Below, in pieces: positions 15,590 through 23,511 of a stretch of 41,443 nt of DNA. Below the pieces are notes generated by a model. That model saw nothing but the letters and a program-made list of their open reading frames with translations. It ran no database searches and had not been told where the DNA came from. The stretch is from an uncultured Eubacteriales bacterium (GTDB taxonomy: Bacteria > Bacillota > Clostridia > Christensenellales > CAG-138), in the NCBI GenBank assembly GCA_900549955.1, contig URQH01000015.1:1-41443 (forward strand). The letters are read 5' to 3'. The number at the start of each line of letters is the position of its first letter. The first letter of the stretch is position 1. The position numbers and the translations under genes are program-made.

Positions 15590-17190
15590 ACGATCGAAAA
15601 AACGATCTCAAGCTGGATACGCTGTATCCGGATATGCCGCCGTCCTTTTCCCATCGGGTTGACGACGCGCTGAACGAAGTGCGCAGCGGACGCGTGCGCC
15701 GCCGGGGCAGGCGGCACGCGGTGGCGGTGGCCTGCGCCTGTGCGGCGGCGTTCGTCGTGATTTGCGGCACGGCCCTCCTCCTGCCCGCGCTGCAGCAGGA
15801 GACGCGCCGGGGCGACAGCGTGATTTGCCCGCTGGCGCCGGTGGAACCGGCGGACGACAAACAGCTGTCGGAGATTGAAACGGCCCTGCTCGTGCAGTTG
15901 CAGGTGGCCGAGGGCGACCGGTTTGTGCTGACGGAGCTGAGTGCCGTGCGCCAGGGGCGGGAGTATGTGGCCCGCGCCGGGTATCTGCTGTATCACAACG
16001 GCGCGGTGGAGCCGTATGCGCAGGAGCGGGCGGAGATCACGCTCACGGAGACGGCGGAGGGCCTGCTCGTGTCGCGCACGCAGGTGCTGTCGCATGAGGC
16101 GCTGCTGCCGACGCCGACACCGGACCCGCTGCAGGCCGAGCAGCCGCTGCCCACGCCGGCCGGGACGCCGCATGACGCGCCCACGTCCACGCCGTCGCAG
16201 GCGATACGCGATGTGGAACCGACCACGACCGAGACGGACACGGTGTCCTTCATGGCGCGGCTGCGCGCAACGCAGCTGCTGGAGGAGTATTATGCCGCGC
16301 TGCAGACGGGGCAAGACGCAAAAGCCGAGGTCATTGCCGAGCGCAATGACGATACGGCGTTCTGGTACGCCGGTCTCGAGCTGGAGCGCGCGCTGCTGGA
16401 CATGGGCTACGCGGAGCCGGTTGAGGGCGACATGCTGCACGACGTGCGCGTGGCGGACGTTGCGAGCGCGGCGTACGGATATGTGAACGCCGAGTGCGAG
16501 GCGACCACGGTCTTTGCAGACGGCCATTCCTATACGATCAGGTTTTCGCTGACGCTGGACCCCCAGCAGGACTATCGCATCGTGGGCATTGCCCGGCAGG
16601 ACGAGACGGCCATGACCGCCGCGCTGGAGGCCGGCATGGTCGAGTATATGGCCGAAGGCATGACCCGTGCGGAGGCGAGCGCCACCGCGCTGGAGGTGCT
16701 GTGCGCGCAGCTCCGGGAGAGGGCGACCGTCGCCTGGGACGGCCAGGCGGGCGAGCTGCTGTGGAGCGGCCAGCGCCTGCGCCTGCCGCAGCGCAACCGC
16801 AGCGGACAGGCCTGGCAGACGGCGGAGGGGACGATCAGCGGCATGGCGCTGCTCGAGAGCGGCAAGCTGCCGACGCTGCCCCTGGACGTGTTCGTCGCGC
16901 TGAAGGCGGATGCGAGCAGCGCGATCGGCGGCGCGGTGCAGCTGGACAGCTTTGCGCTCTGGCGCGACAACGGCGTGGCGCTTGCCAAGGTGTGTACGGG
17001 TACGCCCGGCACGCTGGCGGCGCAGCTGGCCGACCTGCCGGCCGGGCCCTATCTGGTGACGTTTTCTTTCTGGCCGGACCTGCCGGCGGCGGAAACGGCG
17101 GAAACGAGCCCCGTGCAGGAGGAAACGTCCTCGTCCCAGGCCGTGCCGGTGACGAGCGAGGTGCAGTTCGCGTTTGCGGTGCTGCCCTGA
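15586..17190 (+). CDS. large membrane-anchored partner of the ECF sigma (putative anti-sigma factor)
   Basis: The product has 534 residues. A cytoplasmic N-terminal segment of about 45 residues, with SFSHRVDDALNEVRSGRVRRRG, precedes one membrane span (about 46-68, VAVACACAAAFVVICGTALL). The rest is extracytoplasmic. It contains a Thr/Pro linker (LLPTPTPDP and related, about 177-210), a central region that resembles NTF2/SnoaL-like or sensor domains, and a Ser/Gln/Thr-rich end. The short cytoplasmic part followed by one span is the DUF4179-like anti-sigma plan in Clostridia, but no zinc HxxxCxxC motif is visible. It is translationally coupled to the sigma gene. The last 142 bases overlap the convergent vanZ reading frame. 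Confidence 0.7.
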   Translation: MNDRKNDLKLDTLYPDMPPSFSHRVDDALNEVRSGRVRRRGRRHAVAVACACAAAFVVICGTALLLPALQQETRRGDSVICPLAPVEPADDKQLSEIETALLVQLQVAEGDRFVLTELSAVRQGREYVARAGYLLYHNGAVEPYAQERAEITLTETAEGLLVSRTQVLSHEALLPTPTPDPLQAEQPLPTPAGTPHDAPTSTPSQAIRDVEPTTTETDTVSFMARLRATQLLEEYYAALQTGQDAKAEVIAERNDDTAFWYAGLELERALLDMGYAEPVEGDMLHDVRVADVASAAYGYVNAECEATTVFADGHSYTIRFSLTLDPQQDYRIVGIARQDETAMTAALEAGMVEYMAEGMTRAEASATALEVLCAQLRERATVAWDGQAGELLWSGQRLRLPQRNRSGQAWQTAEGTISGMALLESGKLPTLPLDVFVALKADASSAIGGAVQLDSFALWRDNGVALAKVCTGTPGTLAAQLADLPAGPYLVTFSFWPDLPAAETAETSPVQEETSSSQAVPVTSEVQFAFAVLP

Positions 17191-17768
17191 ACGCCGGGGG
17201 CGCCGTTTTGGGTTTCCGCTTCGCCGGCGCACTGTAAAAACCAGCGCTGCCGGCCGTACCTGCGCCGCGCAAGCGCGAACAGGCCGTAGCCGAGCATGCC
17301 GCCGAGCAGGTTGAGCAACACGTCGTCGATATCGGCGGAACGGCCGATGAAGTATTGCAGCGTTTCAATGGCGAGCGTGATGCCGAGGCATGCGGCCGCC
17401 GTGCGCCAGAACCGGTTCAGGTGCCGGCTGGCGAGCGGCAGCAGCAATCCGACGGGGACGAACATGGCGACGTTCAGCAGCAGCTGCGCCACCATGCGCG
17501 AAGTGCCCATCGCATAGGGTGTGATGGCCCAGGCGAACGGCCGGAGATTTAAGAAGCGATAGGACGGGTGAAAGTCCAGCGGGAACCCGTACCAGAAGAT
17601 GGTCGCGTAGGAAAGCATGACAAAGGTGCCCACAAGCAGATACAGCGTCGCGTGCCGCATGAGCGGCAGGCGGCGTTTTTGCACCCAGAGCATGGCCGCA
17701 TATGGCAGATAGCAGCAGAAGGCGACCGCCGCGGCGGCGGGCAGGATGAACAGCGCAGATAGCAACAT
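17049..17768 (-). CDS. VanZ-family membrane protein
   Basis: The product has 239 residues. Five hydrophobic segments occupy the first 165. The VanZ core is MVAQLLLNVAMFVPVGLLL and then TLAIETLQYFIGRSADIDDVLLNLLGGMLGY, the signature AxE-x-x-Q, D-x-x-D-x-x-x-N-x-x-G pattern. VanZ-like proteins are linked to teicoplanin resistance and envelope function, but the mechanism is unsettled. The ATG follows AAGGAGG inside a 10-bp hairpin. The last 60 to 70 residues, after RRRYGRQRWFLQ, are polar, low-complexity and partly antisense to the anti-sigma-like gene, so the true protein may have acquired this tail by loss of an earlier stop. Confidence 0.85.
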   Translation of the reverse strand: MLLSALFILPAAAAVAFCCYLPYAAMLWVQKRRLPLMRHATLYLLVGTFVMLSYATIFWYGFPLDFHPSYRFLNLRPFAWAITPYAMGTSRMVAQLLLNVAMFVPVGLLLPLASRHLNRFWRTAAACLGITLAIETLQYFIGRSADIDDVLLNLLGGMLGYGLFALARRRYGRQRWFLQCAGEAETQNGAPGVQGSTANANCTSLVTGTAWDEDVSSCTGLVSAVSAAGRSGQKENVTR

Positions 17769-17795
17769 GGGGACAACCTCCTTTTGGTTGTCCCC
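17769..17795. promoter_or_regulatory. 27-bp inverted repeat holding the vanZ ribosome binding site
   Basis: On the minus strand GGGGACAACC-AAAAGGA-GGTTGTCCCC ends directly before the vanZ ATG. The loop and the first bases of the 3' arm contain the Shine-Dalgarno AAGGAGG. In RNA the 10-bp stem would hide the site. It also lies over the start site of the local promoter. Confidence 0.8.
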
Positions 17796-17804
17796 AGCAT
17801 AGCA
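17796..17804 (-). promoter_or_regulatory. extended -10 promoter of vanZ
   Basis: Minus strand TG-C-TATGCT with the hexamer at 17796-17801, abutting the inverted repeat. Expected start near 17789, inside the repeat. No clear -35 is present. Confidence 0.5.
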
Positions 17805-17864
17805 CCCCAGTTTGAAGCTGAAAGAAAGAAACCTTTAAGAATTTTCAAAGATGTGCCGGCGGGC

Positions 17865-18689
17865 TCAGCGCTTCAGGGCGAGCGCGCGGGCATACGCCTC
17901 TTTTTTGGCCGTCCCCGTCCGCGCCGCCGCCTCCGCCGCCGCATCGCGCACCGACAGGCCCTCCGCCAGCAGCGCGCAAAGCGTTTCATCGAGCGTTGCG
18001 CCCGCCAGCGGCGCGGTTGCCGCCTGCCGGGGGCACAGCACGGCGATGACGCATTCGCCGCGCGGTGCTTCCTCCCGGAACTGCGCGGCAAGCGAGAAAA
18101 GCGTGCCGCGTTCGGCGGTTTCAAACTTCTTGGTCAGTTCTCGCAGCAGCGCGGCCGGCAGGTCGCCAAGCGCTGCGGCAAGGTCGGCCAGCGTGCCCGC
18201 CACGCGGTGCGGGCTTTCATACAGCAGCGCCAGATGGCCGCACGCGCCGATGGCGCGGATGGCGTCGCGCCGTGCCCGCCCATCGCGCGGCAAAAACCCG
18301 AAAAAAGAGAACGCCGCGCAGGGCAGCCCGGAGAGCACGGCGGCGGCAAGCACCGCGGACGCGCCGGGCAACACCGTAAACGGCAGGCCGTGCTCCACGC
18401 AGGCCTGCACAAGCGCCGCGCCCGGATCGGAGATGCCGGGCGTGCCCGCGTCGGACACGAACACGACCTCCCGCCCCTGCTCGAGCAGCGGCACGAGCTC
18501 GGCGGCGCGCGCCGCCTCGTTGTGCGCGTGGCAGCTGACCAGCGGCTTTTTGATGGAAAAGTGGTTCAGCAGCTGCAGCGTGTGCCGCGTGTCCTCGGCA
18601 AAGATGACGTCCGCCTCCCGCAGCGCCTCGAGTGCGCGCAGCGTGATGTCGCCGAGGTTCCCGATGGGCGTTGCGACCAGCTTCAGCAT
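17865..18689 (-). CDS. rsmI: 16S rRNA (cytidine(1402)-2'-O)-methyltransferase
   Basis: The product has 274 residues. RsmI methylates the ribose of C1402 in 16S rRNA with SAM. It starts MLKLVATPIGNLGDITLRALEAL, the family's hallmark N terminus. EDTRHTLQLLNHF and FVSDAGTPGISDPGAALV (about residues 77-94) form the SAM site of this tetrapyrrole-methylase fold. VLPGASAVLAAAVLSGLP and FGFLP follow, and a C-terminal helical region ends in AKKEAYARALAL. The ATG at 18687-18689 overlaps the end of the dnaI-like gene by 7 bases, so the two are coupled. Confidence 0.95.
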   Translation of the reverse strand: MLKLVATPIGNLGDITLRALEALREADVIFAEDTRHTLQLLNHFSIKKPLVSCHAHNEAARAAELVPLLEQGREVVFVSDAGTPGISDPGAALVQACVEHGLPFTVLPGASAVLAAAVLSGLPCAAFSFFGFLPRDGRARRDAIRAIGACGHLALLYESPHRVAGTLADLAAALGDLPAALLRELTKKFETAERGTLFSLAAQFREEAPRGECVIAVLCPRQAATAPLAGATLDETLCALLAEGLSVRDAAAEAAARTGTAKKEAYARALALKR

Positions 18690-19600
18690 GGCGGTTTCCT
18701 CCAGCGCAGGTTTTCCCCCTCCAGCTTGAGGATGCGCGTGTTGCCGCCGTCGGACAGGCGCGAAAACACGCGTTCGCCATAGCGCTCCTGCAGGCCGGCG
18801 GGTGCGAGGTTCGTGGCCAGCACGGTGGCGAGCCCGCGCGCGGCGCGCTCGTTGACCACCGCAAAGAGCGATTCTTCCGTGACGTTCGGGATCAGCGGCT
18901 CCGTGCCCAGGTCGTCGAGCACGAGCAGGGGCGCGCTGCGGTAGCGCTGCGCGTGCCGCCCTTCGCCACGGATGTCGCTCAGCATGTCCTGCACAAAGCC
19001 ATAGGCCGTCGTGCGCGCCGCGTCGATGCCGCGGCACAGCGCGCGATAGGCGATGGCGTTGCCGAGATAGCTCTTGCCGAGGCCGGCCATGCCCATCAGC
19101 AGCAGGTTCGGCACCGGCGGGGCCGGCAGCGCGTCGGCATAGCGTTCGCAGTAGCGCCTGGCGATAAGCGCCTGCCGCCGCTGTCGTTCGTCCGGATAGA
19201 TGCCGGGGTCGAACGCTTCAAAGGTCTCCCGGTCGTTGATCTGCACGGCAGGGTCGAGCCGGGCGCGCAGCTTGAGCCGGCAGGCGCAGGGCCGCCGCAC
19301 GTCGCCGCCGAGATACCCGGTGTCGCGGCAGGCGGGGCAGCGGTAGTGCAGCGCAAGCGCGTCCGGCGTGAGCCCGGCCGCGGCAAGCAGCGCGCGCTCC
19401 TCAGCCGCGAGCGCCATGAGGCGCGCCTGCGCCTCCGCCGGCGACAGACGACGCCCCGCCACATCGGCAAACACGGCCTGGCGGCTGGAAAGGACCTCCG
19501 CCAGCCCGGGCGCGCGGCGGCAGGCGTCGTCGATGCGCTGCTGCCTGGCGGCGCGCTCCTCGCGGCGGATGCCGTCGTAGATACGGTCGATGTGCGTCAT
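18683..19600 (-). CDS. DnaC/DnaI-like helicase-loader ATPase
   Basis: The product has 305 residues. The N-terminal 115 include a cysteine cluster, CPACRDTGYLGG followed by RPCACRLK (about residues 87-108), like the zinc-binding region of DnaI. The AAA+ domain has Walker A GMAGLGKSYLGNAI (about 170-183) and Walker B LLVLDDLGTEP (about 226-236), and FSRLSDGGNTRIL near the end for the arginine finger region. DnaI loads the replicative helicase with DnaB and DnaD in Firmicutes. The DnaD-like gene lies just upstream in the same operon, which supports this role. Confidence 0.9.
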   Translation of the reverse strand: MTHIDRIYDGIRREERAARQQRIDDACRRAPGLAEVLSSRQAVFADVAGRRLSPAEAQARLMALAAEERALLAAAGLTPDALALHYRCPACRDTGYLGGDVRRPCACRLKLRARLDPAVQINDRETFEAFDPGIYPDERQRRQALIARRYCERYADALPAPPVPNLLLMGMAGLGKSYLGNAIAYRALCRGIDAARTTAYGFVQDMLSDIRGEGRHAQRYRSAPLLVLDDLGTEPLIPNVTEESLFAVVNERAARGLATVLATNLAPAGLQERYGERVFSRLSDGGNTRILKLEGENLRWRKPPC

Positions 19601-19643
19601 GGGCGTTCGCTCCTCCTGCCGGCGGCCACGGGGCTGCGCCGGC

Positions 19644-20834
19644 TCACAGGTCTTCGTTCAGATCCAGCATCAGGTGCGAGAGGTCGGCCTCGCTGACCGC
19701 GTGCTGGGCATAGTCTGTGCCGCGGCGCGCAACTTTCTTCGGCGTCGGCGCGGCGGCCTGCGCCGCAAGGCGCGCCTGTGCCTGCGGGATCGTGGTCACG
19801 CCCTGGTCGTGCCAGTCGTTGAGCAGGCGTTTCATCCTGCCAAAGGGCTCGTTTGCGCCGCGGCTGCACTCCGCCGCAAACAGCAGCAGCTCGCGCGGCA
19901 TGGCAAACTCGTGTAGATACATGGCGATCTGTGCGCGCTGTGTGCGCGTGGCGGGCTCCACCTTGCCGGCCCGCTCGAACAGGAGCTTGGCAAACGCGCG
20001 GTCGGCGGCCGCCTGTTCGTCGTCCGCTTCGATCTGCGCCTCGCCGGTGAGCTGCCGGCCGCGCAGGCTGTCGAGCAGCTCGTCAAGATACGTGAAATTG
20101 GGGCTGCCGGTCACCGTCAACCGCGGCAGCGCCGCCAGGATGGCCGCTTCGGTGAAGCCCCATTCCCCGGTCCATTTCTGGTAGAGCGCGAGCTCGGCCT
20201 CGGTGGGCTTGCGGCGCTTGTTCCAGGCGCGCAGCACCTTGCTGGCGCCGGAGCAGCGCAATTCAAACGCCATGATGTCGGAGCGCGCCTGCTCGCACGT
20301 GCGCACACCCCGCTCGGCCCAGGATTGCGCCACGCGCGTCATGTAGTTGATGCTCACGCGGCGGCCGCGCAGCTCCATGCAGTGCGAAATCAGCTCCAGC
20401 ACGGCGCCCTCTTCGAGCCCGTAGACCTCGATCCAGTCGTACACGTGCCGCAGCTCCTGCATGCCAAACTGCCGGGGGGCGGTCAGTGCGTTGATCTGAC
20501 GCACGAGCGCGGTATACTTGGCGGGCAGCGGCCCTGCGCCGGAGCCGGCGGAGAGCGCGCGGTATTCTACCGTGAGCGGCGCGTCGGACAGGATGCGCAC
20601 CAGCCCCTGCTCCTGCCAGTACTGGAACGCCCCGGCAACCGCTTCGTCGGACAGGCCGAGCGCTTCGGACAGCGGCTGTTCGCCCATGGAGGGATAGTGG
20701 CACTGCATCAGGCCGTATAGATAGACCTGCACCTGCAGCCCGGTGGCGTGTGGCAGGTGCTCGGCGATGAACAGGTTGTCGACGGGCGTGAACTCCTGGC
20801 GCGCCGCGTCGCTGGAAAACCGGCAGATGGTCAT
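19644..20834 (-). CDS. DnaD/DnaB-like primosomal protein
   Basis: The product has 396 residues from the ATG at 20834; an in-frame GTG 12 bases upstream is possible but overlaps a hairpin arm. The N-terminal part resembles a winged-helix domain (TPVDNLFIAEHLPHATGLQVQVYLYGL then LSEALGLSDEAVAGAFQYW). Further on are one or two DnaD/DnaB_2 helical domains, around YDWIEVYGLEEGAVLELI with INYMTRVAQSW, and FAMPRELLLFAAECS with KRLLNDW. The C-terminal tail is Ala-rich. In B. subtilis such proteins help open the origin and recruit helicase with DnaI, and the dnaI-like gene is next in this operon. Confidence 0.85.
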   Translation of the reverse strand: MTICRFSSDAARQEFTPVDNLFIAEHLPHATGLQVQVYLYGLMQCHYPSMGEQPLSEALGLSDEAVAGAFQYWQEQGLVRILSDAPLTVEYRALSAGSGAGPLPAKYTALVRQINALTAPRQFGMQELRHVYDWIEVYGLEEGAVLELISHCMELRGRRVSINYMTRVAQSWAERGVRTCEQARSDIMAFELRCSGASKVLRAWNKRRKPTEAELALYQKWTGEWGFTEAAILAALPRLTVTGSPNFTYLDELLDSLRGRQLTGEAQIEADDEQAAADRAFAKLLFERAGKVEPATRTQRAQIAMYLHEFAMPRELLLFAAECSRGANEPFGRMKRLLNDWHDQGVTTIPQAQARLAAQAAAPTPKKVARRGTDYAQHAVSEADLSHLMLDLNEDL

Positions 20835-20846
20835 GATCGGTTGCAC

Positions 20847-20868
20847 CGCTTCCCCGCAGGGGGAAGCG
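20847..20868. promoter_or_regulatory. hairpin in front of the dnaD-like gene
   Basis: CGCTTCCCC, loop GCAG, GGGGAAGCG. It lies between the sigma-like gene and the DnaD start. There is no T-run on the minus strand, so it is not a clear terminator. It may hide the GGGGAAG sequence near the start codon. Confidence 0.5.
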
Positions 20869-20894
20869 TCCTTTCTTGGGGGCTTAAGGTGGGC

Positions 20895-21497
20895 TCAGCG
20901 CAGCAGGAACACGCGGAATACCGTGCGGTCGAACCAGCTGTAGCCGAGGTCGATCGTGGGCAGCATGCCGAGCGACATGAGGATGCCGCACATCGCCCAG
21001 GCAAAGATCAGGAAAAACACGATCAGCGCCAGGAGCCCGAACACATGGCCTGCGCCCACGCCGCCCTGTTCCACGGAGGCCGGCGGCTGCGCGGCGGCGG
21101 CATAGCGCTGCTGCGCGCGCACAAGCGGGGAAGCCTGCGGCTCGACGGGCTGTTGCGCCGCCGCGCGGGGCGGTTCCACGTGGCGGTCCAGCCGTCGCGG
21201 CGTGCGCACCTCCTTCAGGATGTCGCTGCCGGTGTCGCCGCCCGCAATGCGCTGGATGCGGATCTCCTCGTTGGTGAGCAGGTCGATGCGCTGGTCGGTA
21301 TCGATGGGACCGTCCGCGTCGAGCAGCTCGCGGTGGATGCGCAGAAAGACCTGCTTGACCACGGCGCGCGCCCGCGCGTCGTCCTGCAGGATCTCCTGCG
21401 CGGTGAGGTATACGTCGCGGCTGTACTCGCTGTACAGGCTGCGAAAGGCGTCGCGGTCGCCCCGGTGGATGCGCTCCTGGAGGCTGTCAGAGATCAT
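20895..21497 (-). CDS. membrane protein with a sigma-70 region-2-like N-terminal domain
   Basis: The product has 200 residues. Residues 6-60 (ERIHRGDRDAFRSLYSEYSR then AQEILQDDARARAVVKQVFLRIH) look like ECF sigma region 2: a short amphipathic helix, the DAFxxLYxxYSRDVY core-polymerase helix, and the last helix before region 3. No region 4 follows. Instead there is a Pro/Ala/Gln-rich linker (about 105-148) and one strong membrane span (about 151-177), then a 20-residue tail. It has its own promoter (21524-21552) and an AAAGGAAG ribosome binding site. It could be a decoy or membrane-held sigma-like adaptor; that is inference and it may not act in transcription at all. It sits upstream of the DnaD-DnaI-RsmI genes. 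Confidence 0.7.
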   Translation of the reverse strand: MISDSLQERIHRGDRDAFRSLYSEYSRDVYLTAQEILQDDARARAVVKQVFLRIHRELLDADGPIDTDQRIDLLTNEEIRIQRIAGGDTGSDILKEVRTPRRLDRHVEPPRAAAQQPVEPQASPLVRAQQRYAAAAQPPASVEQGGVGAGHVFGLLALIVFFLIFAWAMCGILMSLGMLPTIDLGYSWFDRTVFRVFLLR

Positions 21498-21523
21498 GGG
21501 TATCGGGCTTCCTTTCGTGTCGA

Positions 21524-21552
21524 ATCATACTATTTTATCATGAAGGCGGCAA
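21524..21552 (-). promoter_or_regulatory. promoter of the sigma-like membrane protein (and probably dnaD-dnaI-rsmI)
   Basis: On the minus strand TTGCCG (21547-21552), 17-bp spacer, TATGAT (21524-21529). Confidence 0.7.
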
Positions 21553-21581
21553 AAAAGGAATATAGATACGGGAACAATCCC

Positions 21582-21603
21582 GTGCCGGCCATGGCGCCGG
21601 CAC
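21582..21603. promoter_or_regulatory. hairpin in the spoIID leader
   Basis: GTGCCGGC (21582-21589), loop CATGGC, GCCGGCAC (21596-21603), 8 bp, ending a few bases before the GGGGGAGG ribosome binding site of spoIID. A smaller hairpin (ACGGGA-ACAA-TCCCGT) lies directly upstream. Confidence 0.5.
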
Positions 21604-21622
21604 GCCGGGGGAGGCGGAGCGG

Positions 21623-22609
21623 ATGTATCGGATCCGTTGGGGGCGTGTGCTGGCGCTTTCGTTGACGCTCGGGCTGCTGGTGCTGCTGGTGCGCGGCTGC
21701 GCCATGGCGCGGCGGGGCGGCGCGCAGGACGGGGCGGACGGGTTTGACATTGCTGTGCAGGCGGACAGGCCGGTGCGCGTGTATGACGGGCAGGCGGGGC
21801 GGACGGAGGAGCGGTCGCTCGAGACCTATCTGGTGGGCGTCGTCGCCGCCGAGATGCCCGCGTCGTTTCACGAGGAGGCGCTGCGTGCGCAGGCGGTGGC
21901 GGCGCGCACCTATACGATGTATCATGCGCTGCATGGGGGCTGTAACGCGCACGATGCGGACGTGTGCACGAGCAGCGCCTGCTGCCAGGCGTATGCCACG
22001 GACGACCAGCTGCGCGAGCGCTGGGGCGACGCGTATGCGGAAAACCTGGCGCGCGTGCAGGAGGCGGTGTTCTCCACGGCCGGGCTCGTGCTGCTGTATG
22101 ACGGGGAGCCGATCGAGGCGCTGTATCACAGCGCGTCCGGCGGCTATACGGAGGATTCGGAAAACGTGTTTGCCAACGCCGTGCCGTATCTCAGGGCGGT
22201 CGAGAGCGCGGACGAGGTGGGCACCGCGCGCCTGTCGGGGCAGGTGACGCTCTCCTATGCCGACTTTTGCGACAAGGTCAACGAGGCGTATCCGGACGCC
22301 GGCCTGAAGCCGGACACGCTGGCCGGGCAGATCGAGGTCACGCAGCGTACGGACAGCGGGCGGGTGAACAGCATCCGGCTGGGCGGCGTGTCCGTCTCCG
22401 GCAAGGTGCTGCGCAAGCTGATTGGGCTGGATTCCACGCTGTTTACCGTCTCGCTGACGGGCGGCAACATCCGCTTTTACACGCGCGGCTTTGGCCACGG
22501 CGTGGGCATGAGCCAGACGGGCGCAAACGCAATGGGGATCGCGGGCAGCGACTACCGGGAAATCCTGCTGCACTACTATACCGGCACGACGATCGGCCCC
22601 ATCCCGTGA
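21623..22609 (+). CDS. spoIID: stage II sporulation protein D
   Basis: The product has 328 residues. SpoIID is a lytic transglycosylase that cleaves septal peptidoglycan during engulfment. A single N-terminal membrane segment (about residues 9-24) anchors it outside the membrane. The SpoIID domain shows VVAAEMPASFHEEALRAQAVAARTYT (with the catalytic Glu of AEMP, about residue 78), a Cys-rich insert HDADVCTSSACCQAY, YHSASGGYTEDSENVF, and the C-terminal GFGHGVGMSQTGANAMG. All these are hallmark motifs. GGGGGAGGCGG lies before the ATG. It is the best single marker here that the organism can sporulate. No spoIIIA or spoIIQ genes are nearby. Confidence 0.95.
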   Translation: MYRIRWGRVLALSLTLGLLVLLVRGCAMARRGGAQDGADGFDIAVQADRPVRVYDGQAGRTEERSLETYLVGVVAAEMPASFHEEALRAQAVAARTYTMYHALHGGCNAHDADVCTSSACCQAYATDDQLRERWGDAYAENLARVQEAVFSTAGLVLLYDGEPIEALYHSASGGYTEDSENVFANAVPYLRAVESADEVGTARLSGQVTLSYADFCDKVNEAYPDAGLKPDTLAGQIEVTQRTDSGRVNSIRLGGVSVSGKVLRKLIGLDSTLFTVSLTGGNIRFYTRGFGHGVGMSQTGANAMGIAGSDYREILLHYYTGTTIGPIP

Positions 22610-22621
22610 GCCGTGGCGCGG

Positions 22622-23149
22622 CTATGGGCGCGGCGGGGGCACGCGGCGCACGAGCAGCGCCGCGAGCAGGCCGGTGGCGAGGCCGGCCGGGATGGACAAT
22701 AGCCCCATCGGCGGCAGGTAGGCGAGCATGGCCGGCCCGGCCGCAACGCAGCCGACGGCGAGCTGGCCCATATTGAAGCAAAACGCGCCGGCGACGCTGA
22801 GGCCGGCGGTGCTCACGCGCCCCGCGCGCTGTGCGCCGAGCAGCGCGGCCATGGCGCCGAGCGCGAGCAGGCTGCCCGCGAGCGAATAGGGCAGCTGGGA
22901 CGCGTTGCCGGCCACGAGCACGAACAGCAGGCAGCGCAGCAGCGTGACCAGCAGCGCGTCGGCGCGGCCGCGGCGCAGCAGCGCAAACAGCGTAAAGACG
23001 TTGGCGAGCCCGAGCCGCACCGGGACCATGGGCAGCACGGGCGGCAGCAGGCTTTCGAGCCACTGCGCGCACAGGGCCATGGCCGTCAGCAGCGCCAGTT
23101 CCGTCACGCGGCGGGTCGCCCCGCGCCGGTCAGTAGGTGAAGCCGTCAA
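22622..23149 (-). CDS. Gx transporter family membrane protein (formerly heptaprenyl diphosphate synthase component I)
   Basis: The product has 175 residues and about five to six membrane segments. ALLTAMALCAQWLESLLPPVLPMVPVRLGLANVFTL opens the family signature (PVRLGLANV), and GRVSTAGLSVAGAFCFNMGQL is the second conserved block. The start is a TTG at 23149 that overlaps the NusG-II gene by 20 bases. It was chosen because AGGAGG sits 9 bases before it; an alternative GTG at 23107 has no good site. The pairing with a NusG-II protein upstream is common in Clostridia. The family was first annotated as a prenyl synthase subunit but is now grouped with ECF-type/substrate-binding transporters. Confidence 0.88.
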   Translation of the reverse strand: MTASPTDRRGATRRVTELALLTAMALCAQWLESLLPPVLPMVPVRLGLANVFTLFALLRRGRADALLVTLLRCLLFVLVAGNASQLPYSLAGSLLALGAMAALLGAQRAGRVSTAGLSVAGAFCFNMGQLAVGCVAAGPAMLAYLPPMGLLSIPAGLATGLLAALLVRRVPPPRP

Positions 23150-23480
23150 GCGGATCCGCCTCCTCTCCGCCGCTGATGGAGACCGTTACGCCGTTGGGCA
23201 GGCACACGAGCGGCAGGCCGGGCCTGGCCTCGCCGTGCAGGCACAGCCCGTCGGGACAGTCGGCGTACGCCATGTGCGCCTGCCCGTCGCGGATCTCGAT
23301 CACGTTGCCGCCGTCGGGCGTGACGATACGCGCGTCCTCGTCCAGCGGGCCGGTGTAGAGCACGGTTCCGCGTTGCGCGACGGTGGCGCGCGCGCCGTCG
23401 CCTCCCCGGCCCCAAAAGGCGAGCGGCAGCAGCGAAAGCGCCGCCACGGCGGCCAGGATCGCTATGTCCCATTTTTTCAT
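23130..23480 (-). CDS. NusG domain II-containing protein
   Basis: The product has 116 residues. An N-terminal membrane anchor (about residues 6-24) precedes a domain with VIEIRDGQAHMAYADCPDGLCLHGE and LVCLPNGVTVSISG. The CPDxxC-x-H-x-G and VCLPN motifs are characteristic of the NusG-II (PF07009) family. The protein is extracytoplasmic, not the transcription factor NusG. The two cysteines could bind a cofactor or form a disulphide. It is translationally coupled to the Gx transporter gene. Confidence 0.9.
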   Translation of the reverse strand: MKKWDIAILAAVAALSLLPLAFWGRGGDGARATVAQRGTVLYTGPLDEDARIVTPDGGNVIEIRDGQAHMAYADCPDGLCLHGEARPGLPLVCLPNGVTVSISGGEEADPLDGFTY

Positions 23481-23511
23481 ACGGCGCCCTGCCTTGCTAC
23501 AAAAGGATACT

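Noticed and set aside
21500..21620. A sigma-E-type promoter for spoIID
   Set aside because: CATACTATT at about 21526 resembles the -10, but no fitting -35 was found at the right distance, so I did not call it.
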